Below are positions 18,988 to 27,594 of a stretch of 64,000 bases of DNA, piece by piece. Position 1 is the stretch's first letter. Every line of letters starts with the position of its first letter. Below the pieces are notes generated by a model that saw nothing but the letters and a program-made list of their open reading frames with translations, was not told where the DNA came from and searched no databases. Position numbers and translations under genes: made by a program. Source of the stretch: Bacteroidales bacterium (GTDB lineage Bacteria; Bacteroidota; Bacteroidia; Bacteroidales; FEN-979); contig JAQWBQ010000008.1 in the NCBI GenBank assembly GCA_028706295.1, forward strand, positions 1-64,000, given 5' to 3'.

Positions 18988-19896
18988 ATGAAACTTCAAG
19001 GGATAACGGTCAAAAATCTGACGGGTACTTTTATCGATACCCTGAAACAGGTTTATCCCGATCGGGAAATCCGTCAGATTCTTTTCATCCTCTTCGATGA
19101 GTACCTGGGATTAACCCGGAGAGAGGTTCTTCTTGATCCGGATCGGATTATTCCGGATCAGGTGGCAGGAAATTTCATAATGACACTCGAAAAACTGGCC
19201 TCAGGGAAACCGCTTCAATACATTCTGAAAAAAGCATGGTTCGGTGACCTGACCCTGTACGTAGATGAACAGGTATTGATTCCGCGTCCCGAAACCGAAG
19301 AGCTGTGCTGTTTGATCATCCGGGATTTAAAAAAACTAAAGAAAGCACCTTTGAACATTCTGGATATTGGTACAGGATCGGGTTGCATTGCCATTTTACT
19401 TAAAAGAGCATTTCCCGATCTTCATGTGACCGCTATGGATAATTCCGCGCCATCACTGAAGATTGCAGGTATCAACGCACAAAACTGTAAAACCGGGATA
19501 TCATTTCTTTTAGATGATATTTTAAAACCTCACTCATTAAAAGATCCGGAGCAATATGATCTGATAGTAAGCAACCCCCCTTATGTTACCAATTCAGATA
19601 AAAAAAAGATGCATCAGAATGTGATTGATCACGAACCCGCGACGGCCTTGTTTGTTTCAGATGAAGATCCCTTGTTTTTTTATGATGCAATAATCCGGTA
19701 CACCCATCAGAAATTAAAGCCTGGTGGCAAATTATACCTGGAGATCAATGAAAGGTTCGGACATGAAACGTCTGTTCTTCTGAGGCAATCCGGATTCGAA
19801 TTCGTTGAGGTAATCCCGGATTTGAATGGTAAAGACCGTTTTGTCACCGCGGCTTTAAAATCTCGGAAAGCTCTGCGTTCGAAACAAAGATTGTGA
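18988..19896 (+). CDS. prmC: Release factor glutamine methyltransferase
   Basis: 302 residues. PrmC methylates the Gln of the GGQ motif in peptide release factors. The N-terminal helical domain ends in GKPLQYILKKAWFG. The SAM-binding motif is ILDIGTGSGCIA and the catalytic NPPY is at 196-199, preceded by LIPRPETEEL. The ATG at 18988 fits both the promoter and the family length. The last 53 bp overlap the 3' end of the convergent DUF3298 gene. Confidence 0.93.
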   Translation: MKLQGITVKNLTGTFIDTLKQVYPDREIRQILFILFDEYLGLTRREVLLDPDRIIPDQVAGNFIMTLEKLASGKPLQYILKKAWFGDLTLYVDEQVLIPRPETEELCCLIIRDLKKLKKAPLNILDIGTGSGCIAILLKRAFPDLHVTAMDNSAPSLKIAGINAQNCKTGISFLLDDILKPHSLKDPEQYDLIVSNPPYVTNSDKKKMHQNVIDHEPATALFVSDEDPLFFYDAIIRYTHQKLKPGGKLYLEINERFGHETSVLLRQSGFEFVEVIPDLNGKDRFVTAALKSRKALRSKQRL

Positions 19897-20962
19897 TCGT
19901 ACCAAATGAATGGGGTGCTATTTCGTATGGATTGTAAACAAATCCAATCCCCTGGGAGCTAAGATAAAAATTTTCTGAAGGTTTGATCAGATCTGTGAAG
20001 TACCCGCGATCTGTGAGTTTCACGGTCTCCTTTAATCCGGTTGTTTGGCGGAGTTTAGCGGTAAGAATACCGGTCAATTTACCCTCAGAACCCGGAAAAA
20101 ACAGATCCCGAACGCTGATGATTTTTCCGTTCTTCAGATCAAAAGTCTTGTACAAGCTGGTTTCCAGTCCATGTGCGCCTCCCGTAAATTCATAAGTCAT
20201 CACCATATACGACAGCACATGGAGCTCATTGTACAGAACAAATCCTGACTTAATCAACTCCCAATTCAGGCTGGGACCTGACTGTTCATTCAATAAAGGT
20301 TCATTCGTCTGAAAATATTCGTTGAAAAATGCATCTTTAATGGTATTCACCAATTGCTGTGGATCTTTTTCTTCTGTCTGTCCCTCTTGAAACAGGCTAA
20401 GAATGGTATCAGTAACAGAACCAGGAACAGCAGGATTCAATCGGCGATCTGGAATTACAACCGTTAGCCGAAGATGGGCCGAAGGTTCACTTTTTTCTTT
20501 AAGGATTGGCCGCTTTTCATTCAGCGTCAGAACCTTAAAATTCATAGTTCCTGCAGGATAGCTTTCTGCAAGCCGGAAATTCATTTTGGTGGAATGCAAT
20601 CCGGCATTAATCCATACCCCCGACATCTGGTTGTTATTAGCCAGGGTTCCGCTCAGCACCGGTCCGCGATCGTTACCCCATTCCCTGATCCGGAATTTTC
20701 CTTTAGCATCGACTTTCCCATATACCTGCCTTACGGACCCATCAATATTATGGTATCTGACATTTTTAGTGGCATCGGCAACATGATAACTGGCAGTGCC
20801 AAAAAGGGTATCTCCGACTTTGACAAGATTCATTGTCAGTTCAAGTTCTGAACCGATGGTTCCTGTAAGATGCATGAATGAAGCTGTTTCCTGTTTTCTC
20901 TGGGCAAGACTGTAGAAAGATATAAACAAGAATATAGTCAGGTAAATGGTCCCGGTTCTCAT
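19844..20962 (-). CDS. Exported DUF4163/DUF3298 (RsiV-like) protein
   Basis: 372 residues from ATG 20962, with an N-terminal signal peptide ending near SFYSLAQRK. The C-terminal DUF3298 part shows GGAHGLETSLYKTFDLKNGK and VYNPYEIAPHSFG. In RsiV this fold binds lysozyme, but no sigma factor or anti-sigma membrane helix is present here. The function is unknown; a periplasmic or surface location is likely. It begins 10 bp after the yggS stop, so the two are co-transcribed. Its 3' end overlaps prmC by 53 bp. Confidence 0.82.
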   Translation of the reverse strand: MRTGTIYLTIFLFISFYSLAQRKQETASFMHLTGTIGSELELTMNLVKVGDTLFGTASYHVADATKNVRYHNIDGSVRQVYGKVDAKGKFRIREWGNDRGPVLSGTLANNNQMSGVWINAGLHSTKMNFRLAESYPAGTMNFKVLTLNEKRPILKEKSEPSAHLRLTVVIPDRRLNPAVPGSVTDTILSLFQEGQTEEKDPQQLVNTIKDAFFNEYFQTNEPLLNEQSGPSLNWELIKSGFVLYNELHVLSYMVMTYEFTGGAHGLETSLYKTFDLKNGKIISVRDLFFPGSEGKLTGILTAKLRQTTGLKETVKLTDRGYFTDLIKPSENFYLSSQGIGFVYNPYEIAPHSFGTITIFVSNAELSEILKPR

Positions 20963-20972
20963 TGCGGAGATG

Positions 20973-21638
20973 TTAATTTTTACATTCAAAAATGGTGGTG
21001 CCCAATCTGATCATGGTACTCCCTGCACGGATCGCAATCTTATAATCGCACGACATCCCCATCGAAATGTCTTTGAATACCGGATCCAAACTAAAGAATT
21101 GGTTTTTCAGAGTCTGAAAATGATCGTGAAGAGTTTTAAACTCATTAAAAATCAAGTCTTCATCCTCTGTAAACGAAGCCATCCCCATCGTACCGATCAC
21201 CCTGATGTTTTGCAGGAGTCGGAACTGGTCGGATGACAGAATCCTGATCGCCTCCTCAAGGTTCAAACCATATTTCGACTCCTCGGTGGCAATGTGAAAC
21301 TCCAGCATGCAATCAATGACCCTGTTATTTCTGATTCCATAATGATTGATTTCGTTCAGTAACGATAAGCTGTCAACACTGTGGATCAGGTTTATAAAAG
21401 GAGCAATGAATTTAACTTTGTTGGATTGGAGATGGCCGATAAGATGCCACAAGATATCAGAAGGCAAATGGTCTTTTTTGGACATCAATTCCTGTACCCT
21501 GTTTTCGCCAAAATGCCGTTGACCCGCATGATAAGCTTCCATGATACGATCACAGGATTGATTCTTTGAAACCGCAACGAGGGTGACGTGTTGTGGGATC
21601 GTGTTCTTCAGCTCAGCAATACGTTTTCCGATGGTCAC
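20973..21638 (-). CDS. YggS family PLP homeostasis protein
   Basis: 221 residues from a GTG start. YggS/PLPBP binds PLP without known catalysis and balances vitamin B6 and amino-acid pools. It shows TLVAVSKNQ with the PLP lysine, HFGENRVQEL, HLIGHLQSNKVKFI, and GMSCDYKIAIRAGSTMIRLG. The frame stays open to 21779, but that extension lies inside the divergent membrane sulfatase gene and upstream of the likely promoter. GTG 21638 begins the conserved TIGKRIAEL. Confidence 0.9.
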   Translation of the reverse strand: MTIGKRIAELKNTIPQHVTLVAVSKNQSCDRIMEAYHAGQRHFGENRVQELMSKKDHLPSDILWHLIGHLQSNKVKFIAPFINLIHSVDSLSLLNEINHYGIRNNRVIDCMLEFHIATEESKYGLNLEEAIRILSSDQFRLLQNIRVIGTMGMASFTEDEDLIFNEFKTLHDHFQTLKNQFFSLDPVFKDISMGMSCDYKIAIRAGSTMIRLGTTIFECKN

Positions 21639-21661
21639 AGTTTTATTCCATTTTACCGGGA

Positions 21662-21669
21662 CAAAAATA
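21662..21669 (-). promoter_or_regulatory. Candidate -7 promoter element of yggS
   Basis: The minus strand reads TATTTTTG (plus CAAAAATA). It lies 23 bp upstream of the GTG start at 21638 and supports that short start. It sits back to back with the divergent promoter at 21674-21704. Confidence 0.4.
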
Positions 21670-21673
21670 CGGA

Positions 21674-21704
21674 TTTGTCGGTTTTCAGCGGAACCGTAAC
21701 TTTG
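21674..21704 (+). promoter_or_regulatory. Full Bacteroidota promoter for the membrane sulfatase
   Basis: TTTG at 21674-21677, exactly 19 bp, then TAACTTTG at 21697-21704. The ATG at 21715 is 10 bp further on, predicting a leader of about 4 nt. Confidence 0.7.
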
Positions 21705-21714
21705 TATTTTTTTC

Positions 21715-23571
21715 ATGAAAAGGATTCTCTCATCTTTCCTCAGGCAAATAGTGTTCTGGCTGATGTTCTTCGGCTTCACCCGACTTGTTTTCCTGATCTA
21801 TAACATTCCATTGCTCCTTGCTGAGAAAATTGGCTTTATCGAAACCATTAAAGGTTTCTGGTTTGCTTTAAAACTGGATTTTGCAACAACCTGTTATATT
21901 ATGGTTATTCCTTTTCTCATCCTTGCAGTGCAATCATTCCTGAAAAAAAAATGGTTATCCGCGATCAATCGGTGGTACACCTACATCATTATAATGTTAT
22001 ACTCCCTGGCTACAGCTGCAGAACTGGGCATCTACCCCGAATGGAAGACCAAGCTTACCTACAAAGCTCTGAAATACCTGCAACATCCTTCTGAAATTTA
22101 TAATTCGGCCGAAACAGGAACTTTTTTTCTCCTGTTGTCGATTTTTCTCGTTCTATGCGCCGCTGGGATTCTCCTTTTTAAAAAATTCTTTGCACCCTCT
22201 TATGGCGAATCAAAACGAAAACTGCTGTTTAATTTCCTTTTCGTTTTGACGGTTCCCGTCTTGCTTTTCCTTGGAATGCGTGGTGGCATCCAGCAGATTC
22301 CGATCAACCAAAGCGAATCGTATTACTCCAATCACAATATTCTGAATATTGCAGCAGTAAACACAGCCTTTAATCTTTATATCAGTGTCTTCGAAAATCT
22401 GGAAAACTTCAATAACAATCCATATCTCTTTATGGATGATGCACAAGCTTCACAGATTATGAAGAAAATTTATCAGACACCCTGCGATTCGACCAAACTC
22501 ATCTTAAAAACGAATCGACCCAATATCGTCCTGTTAATCCTTGAAAGCTGGTCGGCCGATCTCATACAAAGTCTTGGGGGTGAACCCGGGATTACGCCGG
22601 AATTCAGAAAACTTGAACAGGAAGGTATATTATTCACCAATGTGTACGCATCAGGGTCGCGGTCTGAACAAGGCCTTGCCTCAATTTTGTCAGGATTTCC
22701 TGCCCATCCGGTAAGTTCCATTACCGTGCAACCCGATAAATTCGTGAAACTGCCTTCGATGGCAAAAATCCTGGAACAATCAGGCTATTCTACGGCATTT
22801 TATTTTGGAGGCCAGCTCATCTATGGTAATATTAAAAGCTATATTATTTTCAACGGCTTCGATAAAATAATGGAGGTTTCCGATTTCCCCGGGTCCACGC
22901 CGCGGGGTAAGTTAGGAATCCACGACCAATTTACACTTGGTTATTTGGTTGAAGATGCCGGGAAACTGAAGGAACCCTTCTTTACAGCGCTTTTTACCCT
23001 GAGTACCCATTCACCCTGGGACCAGCCCTTTGAAAAACCTTTAAAATGGGGAGATAATGAACAGGAGTACATCAATGGTGCATACTATACCGACCATTAC
23101 CTGGGTCAGTTTTTCAAGAAGGCCCGTACAAAACCCTGGTACGACAATACGCTATTCATCATCGTGGCAGATCATAGTCACAACTCCTACCGGAACTGGC
23201 ACCCTCAATCGAGGGAATATCACCTTATTCCAATGCTTTTTTGTGGCAATGTTATCCGGGATCAATTCAAAGGAACCCGCGAACAGAAGCTCGGAAATCA
23301 GCATGATATAGCAGCAACCCTCCTGAGGCAACTGAATTTACAAACCTCGGCCTTTATTTATAGTAAAAATCTGTTGAATCCTTGCAGTCCCGACTTCGCC
23401 TATTATTCAACTGATGATGGAGTGGGTTGGGTCAGACCACCATTCTACTTCACGTTTGAGAAAACCAGTTCCTACAATTACTGGTGGAATTCGCCGGCAT
23501 TACCCGACTCGATAAGGAAAGAAGGTGAGGCTTATCTTCAGACAGTTTTTGAAGATTATATGCACGACTAA
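21715..23571 (+). CDS. LTA-synthase-like membrane sulfatase/phosphotransferase
   Basis: 618 residues. Five membrane segments lie in the first 190 residues, then an extracytoplasmic alkaline-phosphatase-fold domain with NIVLLILESWSADL (metal ligand Glu277), ASGSRSEQGLASILSG (probable nucleophile Ser317) and VADHSHNSY. In Gram-positives this family polymerises glycerol phosphate. In Gram-negatives such proteins usually move phosphoglycerol or phosphoethanolamine onto surface glycans or lipids. The stop codon runs into the A-tract that forms the U-run of the opposing terminator. Confidence 0.87.
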   Translation: MKRILSSFLRQIVFWLMFFGFTRLVFLIYNIPLLLAEKIGFIETIKGFWFALKLDFATTCYIMVIPFLILAVQSFLKKKWLSAINRWYTYIIIMLYSLATAAELGIYPEWKTKLTYKALKYLQHPSEIYNSAETGTFFLLLSIFLVLCAAGILLFKKFFAPSYGESKRKLLFNFLFVLTVPVLLFLGMRGGIQQIPINQSESYYSNHNILNIAAVNTAFNLYISVFENLENFNNNPYLFMDDAQASQIMKKIYQTPCDSTKLILKTNRPNIVLLILESWSADLIQSLGGEPGITPEFRKLEQEGILFTNVYASGSRSEQGLASILSGFPAHPVSSITVQPDKFVKLPSMAKILEQSGYSTAFYFGGQLIYGNIKSYIIFNGFDKIMEVSDFPGSTPRGKLGIHDQFTLGYLVEDAGKLKEPFFTALFTLSTHSPWDQPFEKPLKWGDNEQEYINGAYYTDHYLGQFFKKARTKPWYDNTLFIIVADHSHNSYRNWHPQSREYHLIPMLFCGNVIRDQFKGTREQKLGNQHDIAATLLRQLNLQTSAFIYSKNLLNPCSPDFAYYSTDDGVGWVRPPFYFTFEKTSSYNYWWNSPALPDSIRKEGEAYLQTVFEDYMHD

Positions 23572-23607
23572 AAAAAAAAAGGATGGTGCAAAACCGCGCC
23601 ACCCTTT
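23568..23607 (-). terminator. Intrinsic terminator of the serine operon
   Basis: A 12-bp stem (23596-23607 with 23578-23589, one mismatch and one G-U pair) with a 6-nt loop is followed on the minus strand by an uninterrupted T-run reaching the sulfatase stop codon. It lies 25 bp after the DUF1015 stop. On the plus strand the stem is followed by only three T, so it works mainly for the minus strand. Confidence 0.85.
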
Positions 23608-23631
23608 ATGCTCTTTACGCTTTTGAAACAA

Positions 23632-24879
23632 TCAGTCAAGAAGGTGAACAACCAGTCCTGAGCGAAGCTTAGGCTCAAACCAGGTTGTTTTGGGTGGCAT
23701 TATATTGCCTGAATCTGCAATATTGATGAGTTGCTTCATGGAGACCGGGAAAAGGGCAAAAGCAACCTTCATTTCACCATTATCAACGCGCTTCTTCAAC
23801 TCGCCGAGTCCCCTGATTCCACCAACAAAGTCAATCCGGTTCGAGGTTCTGAGATCTTTGATCCCCAATATCTGGTCGAGAACCAACCTGGAAAGTATGG
23901 TTACATCAAGCACCCCGATGGGATCGGTATCGTCAAAGGTCCCAGGTTTTGCAGTTAGCGAATACCAGCACCCTTCCATGTACATTGAAAAATTGTGCAG
24001 TGATCCCGGTTTGTAAATTTCCGATCCCATTGACTTTATGGTAAAGACCCCTTCCAGTTTCTTCATAAACTCCCCCGGATCCATACCATTTAGATCTTTT
24101 ACCACCCGGTTGTAATCAATGATCGAAAGCTGGTTATCAGGAAAGTGAACAGCAAGAAAATAGTTATACTCCTCCGATCCCGTATGATTCGGATTGTTGA
24201 GCTTTTTCTCATTGCCAACCAAAGCCGCTGCTGCGGTCCGGTGATGACCATCAGCAACATAGGTATATGGTATATCTTTGAAAAGAGATACCAGGCGGGA
24301 AATAATATCATCGTTATCAATGACCCAAAAATGGTGCCCAACGCCATCAGGTGCCACAAAATCATAAACAGGTTGGTGATCTTTTACAAACCGTTCAACA
24401 ATCACATCGATTTCCTGAACAGCAGGATAAGTGAAGAAAACAGGTTCCATATTGGCATTTGTGATCCTGACATGTTTCATCCGGTCTTCTTCCTTATCCT
24501 TCCGGGTGAGTTCATGCTTTTTAATTATCCCATTCATGTAATCCGAAACCCCGGCGCAACCCACAATCCCATACTGGGTTTTTCCGTTCATGGTTTGCGC
24601 GTATATATATAGGAGTTCCTTTTGATCGGGCACCAGCCATCCTTTTTCTCGATAAAGTCCGAAATTTTCTTTAGCCTTGTCATAAACAGGTTGTGAATGA
24701 ATGTCGACCGATTCAGGAAGGTCAATTTCCGGTTTGATTATATGAAGTAAGGAATAAGGATTACCCGCAGCCTCAAGCCGTGCTTCGGTTGAATTCAAAA
24801 CATCATAAGGCCTTGAAGCCAGTTTTTCAGCAATTTGCACAGGGGGTCTGAGCCCCTTAAAAGGTTTTAAAATAGCCAT
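23632..24879 (-). CDS. DUF1015 family protein, serine-operon associated
   Basis: 415-residue soluble protein. It starts AILKPFKGLRPP and SRPYDVLNSTEA, and contains YTYVADGHHRTAAAA with Asp210-Gly-His-His-Arg214. The DGHHR motif resembles that of ParB/Srx-fold free-serine kinases (archaeal SerK, SbnI). It is the last gene of the serC-serA operon and ends at a strong terminator. I infer a role in serine or phosphoserine metabolism. This is a context argument, not a known activity of this protein. Confidence 0.85.
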   Translation of the reverse strand: MAILKPFKGLRPPVQIAEKLASRPYDVLNSTEARLEAAGNPYSLLHIIKPEIDLPESVDIHSQPVYDKAKENFGLYREKGWLVPDQKELLYIYAQTMNGKTQYGIVGCAGVSDYMNGIIKKHELTRKDKEEDRMKHVRITNANMEPVFFTYPAVQEIDVIVERFVKDHQPVYDFVAPDGVGHHFWVIDNDDIISRLVSLFKDIPYTYVADGHHRTAAAALVGNEKKLNNPNHTGSEEYNYFLAVHFPDNQLSIIDYNRVVKDLNGMDPGEFMKKLEGVFTIKSMGSEIYKPGSLHNFSMYMEGCWYSLTAKPGTFDDTDPIGVLDVTILSRLVLDQILGIKDLRTSNRIDFVGGIRGLGELKKRVDNGEMKVAFALFPVSMKQLINIADSGNIMPPKTTWFEPKLRSGLVVHLLD

Positions 24880-24921
24880 TAAAAAAAAGTTGAAAATCAG
24901 TTAAAAATCTACAATTAATCT

Positions 24922-25353
24922 TCAGATACTCTCGACGCTTTCATCATCATCAAGCTCATCGGGTTTGACACTCCGCTGAAGAGATCCGATGAGAGCGCCG
25001 ATCATCTTGGTCATCTCCATCAAATGATTTTTTGAGTCATCAAATGCACTCGCCGAAATGAACGATCGGCTTTGTGCAACAGTAGAAAGAACAACACACT
25101 CCCTGACCGAGCTTTTTGCCATTTTCAGATAATAAACAAACTGACTCTTGTTCCGGGATGATCCTTCAGCAATATTGAGCGCAATTCCGTGAGCAGAGTT
25201 CAGAAAACGGTCAAAAAAGGATTTCATAAAGGGATCATTACCTGAACTTTTTGCCACCTGGTACACCCAATCAATGTACTCGAGTGCTTTGTGATAGATT
25301 CGCAAATCTTCAAACCTGAAGAAAGTACTGGGTCTTTCGTGATCGTTTTCCAT
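24922..25353 (-). CDS. Four-helix bundle protein (23S rRNA IVS-type family)
   Basis: 143 residues. The pattern FRFEDLRIYHKALEYIDWVY, then GIALNIAEGSSRNKSQFVYYL and KMAKSSVRECVVL, is the small four-helix-bundle family first noted in 23S rRNA intervening sequences. The biochemical role is unknown. It is inserted between serA and the DUF1015 gene on the same strand, 84 bp after serA and 42 bp before DUF1015. It may have its own promoter element. Confidence 0.85.
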   Translation of the reverse strand: MENDHERPSTFFRFEDLRIYHKALEYIDWVYQVAKSSGNDPFMKSFFDRFLNSAHGIALNIAEGSSRNKSQFVYYLKMAKSSVRECVVLSTVAQSRSFISASAFDDSKNHLMEMTKMIGALIGSLQRSVKPDELDDDESVESI

Positions 25354-25415
25354 GGGGCAGTTCGATTAATTAAACATTTGTAGACTTGAACAAATCATTT
25401 TCAGTACAATGATGA

Positions 25416-25423
25416 CAAATATA
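25416..25423 (-). promoter_or_regulatory. Candidate internal -7 element before the four-helix-bundle gene
   Basis: The minus strand reads TATATTTG, matching the consensus, in the 84-bp gap after serA. No good -33 element is visible. It could give the last two operon genes separate expression. Confidence 0.35.
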
Positions 25424-25437
25424 AACATATTTACAGG

Positions 25438-26361
25438 TTATTTATTAACCTGAAAAGTTTTATCGCCTTTGGTAATATAATTGACAATCTGTTTGGCGGC
25501 AGCAATTCCGGCATTAATATTGGCTTCTTCCGTCTGCGCTCCCATTTTTTTAGGTGTACAGAAACACTTTGATTTAAAATTTGCCTCAATTTCAGCTTTA
25601 TTAGAGGGCTCAACATCCGACAGGTAAGCAAAGTCTTTCCGTTCCTGGAACATACGCAATAAATCAGCCTCATGAATGACCTCAGCCCTTGCGGTATTGA
25701 CAAGGCATGCAGGTACAGGCATTTTCGACATTAAAGCATAATTGATGGATTGTTTTGTCTGACTGTTAGCAGGAATGTGAAGGGAAATATAATTACAGGT
25801 TGCATACAACTCCTCTACCGTACCGATCCATTTAACACCATCCTTTTCGATCTCGGCTTTCGGCACATAAGGATCAAATGCACATACATCCATGCCAAAT
25901 CCTTTGGCAATCCGGGCCACATTTTTTCCTACATACCCGTAGGCATGGATCCCAAGTTTTTTTCCCATAAGCTCTGAACCCGATTTGCCATTATAAAAAT
26001 TTCGGGCATAATAGACCATCATCCCGAGTGCCAGCTCTGCAACGGCATTGGAATTCTGGCCGGGAGTATTCATGGCCACAATCCCCTTAGCGGTGGCGGC
26101 CTGAAGGTCAATGTTGTCATAGCCTGCACCGGCCCTGACAATGATCTTTAACTTGTTCCCGCCATCAATGACAGACTTGTCAGCTTTATCACTCCGGATG
26201 ATCACGGCATCCACGTCGGCAACCGCCCTGATGAATTCCTCCTGTGCGGTGTAACCCTCGAGAAGAACCAACTCAAAACCGGCTTCTTCAACCACTTTAC
26301 GAATTCCTTTCACAGCGACAGGGGCGAAAGGCTTATCCGTGGCAACTAATACTTTTGTCAT
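25438..26361 (-). CDS. serA: D-3-phosphoglycerate dehydrogenase
   Basis: 307-residue short-type enzyme without ACT domain that oxidises 3-phosphoglycerate to phosphohydroxypyruvate, the first step of serine synthesis. It has RAGAGYDNIDLQAA, the NAD loop GIHAYGYVGKNVARIA, Arg225 in NTARAEVI and Glu251 in SDVEPSN. The usual catalytic TPHxGA reads TPKKMGAQTEEAN, so Lys271 stands where His is expected; I recall this as a Bacteroidota lineage form. ATG 26361 is preferred over a longer open frame. It follows serC by about 45 bp. Confidence 0.9.
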   Translation of the reverse strand: MTKVLVATDKPFAPVAVKGIRKVVEEAGFELVLLEGYTAQEEFIRAVADVDAVIIRSDKADKSVIDGGNKLKIIVRAGAGYDNIDLQAATAKGIVAMNTPGQNSNAVAELALGMMVYYARNFYNGKSGSELMGKKLGIHAYGYVGKNVARIAKGFGMDVCAFDPYVPKAEIEKDGVKWIGTVEELYATCNYISLHIPANSQTKQSINYALMSKMPVPACLVNTARAEVIHEADLLRMFQERKDFAYLSDVEPSNKAEIEANFKSKCFCTPKKMGAQTEEANINAGIAAAKQIVNYITKGDKTFQVNK

Positions 26362-26406
26362 GATTTCTGGTTTTAACCCGGGCTTAATCAATTGCCCGGA
26401 AAATAA

Positions 26407-27477
26407 TTAAATATTGTTTTTCTCAAATTCATTCATTGCATCAACCAGCGCCTGAACACTTTCATAAGGTAAGGCATTGTATGTGGATGCTCGGAATCCA
26501 CCAACCGAACGGTGTCCCTTGATACCGATCATTCCGCGGGTCTTCGCAAACTCCATGAAGGCGTCCTCCTTGTCTTTATACTGTTCCTTCATCACAAAGC
26601 AGATATTCATCAGCGAACGACTCTCTTTTTCAACCGTGCCCGTAAACATCTTGCTGTTATCAATCGTGTTATAAAGCAAGTTTGCTTTTTTGAGATTCAT
26701 TTGCTCAATGACTTTTACACCTCCCAATCCCTTGATCCATCTTAAGGTTTCAAGACAGGTATAAATGGCAAAAACAGGAGGTGTATTGAAAAGTGAAGGT
26801 TCCTTTAAATGGGTTGCATAATTTAGCATAGTAGGGATCTTCCTCGTCACCCGGCTCAATATCTCCTCCTTTATGATTACAAAAGTAACACCGGCAGGAC
26901 CCAGGTTTTTTTGAGCTCCGCCATAAATCAGGTCATACTTGGAAATATCAACGGGACGGCTTAAAATATCCGACGACATGTCAGCCACAAGAGGTACAGG
27001 GCTTTCAATATCGGTCCTGATCTCTGAACCATAAATGGTATTGTTGGTGGTGATATGGAAGTAATCAACATCGGCAGGAATAACATATCCCTTTGGAATG
27101 TATGTGAAGTTTTTATCCGATGAAGAGGCGACCACATTTACCTCGCCGAAGAATTTTGCCTCTTTGATTGCCTTCTGAGCCCAGACTCCTGTTTCGAGAT
27201 AGGCCGCTTTCCGGTTCAGAAAATTGTAAGGAACCATGCAGAATTGCATGCTCGCGCCTCCGCCTAAGAAAACAACCTGGTACCCGGCCGGGATCTGAAG
27301 CAATTCTTTGAATAAAGCCATCGTTTCATCAAGAATACCCTGAAAATCTTTACTGCGATGTGAAATTTCCAGAAGCGATAAACCTATACCGTTCAAATCA
27401 AGAATGGCTTTCGCTGAGTTTTCAATGGCAATCCTGGGTAGGATCGAAGGCCCTGCATTAAAATTGTGTTTTTTCAT
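26407..27477 (-). CDS. serC: Phosphoserine aminotransferase
   Basis: 356-residue fold-type I PLP enzyme converting phosphohydroxypyruvate and glutamate to O-phosphoserine. It starts [11 protein letters not shown], with LGGGASMQF at the phosphate-binding region and Lys190 (PLP) in [12 protein letters not shown]. The C-terminus has [15 protein letters not shown]. It is the first gene of serC-serA-(four-helix bundle)-DUF1015. Confidence 0.95.
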   Translation of the reverse strand: MKKHNFNAGPSILPRIAIENSAKAILDLNGIGLSLLEISHRSKDFQGILDETMALFKELLQIPAGYQVVFLGGGASMQFCMVPYNFLNRKAAYLETGVWAQKAIKEAKFFGEVNVVASSSDKNFTYIPKGYVIPADVDYFHITTNNTIYGSEIRTDIESPVPLVADMSSDILSRPVDISKYDLIYGGAQKNLGPAGVTFVIIKEEILSRVTRKIPTMLNYATHLKEPSLFNTPPVFAIYTCLETLRWIKGLGGVKVIEQMNLKKANLLYNTIDNSKMFTGTVEKESRSLMNICFVMKEQYKDKEDAFMEFAKTRGMIGIKGHRSVGGFRASTYNALPYESVQALVDAMNEFEKNNI

Positions 27478-27529
27478 GATATATATGATTTAAAATGAGA
27501 AATATGTTAATTGATTCATTTCATCGAAG

Positions 27530-27560
27530 CAAAGATAAGTAATGCAGGATAAAATTAAAA
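27530..27560 (-). promoter_or_regulatory. Promoter of the serine operon
   Basis: The minus strand reads TATCTTTG at 27530-27537 with TTTT (one change from TTTG) 19 bp upstream at 27557-27560. It lies about 50 bp before the serC ATG. Confidence 0.6.
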
Positions 27561-27594
27561 AATAAATTTGACAGCCGATACAGTTATGAAATCG

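Noticed and set aside
23572..23580. Poly-A run as a phase-variable tract
   Set aside because: It is outside the coding sequence except for the stop codon and is fully explained as the U-run of the opposing terminator.
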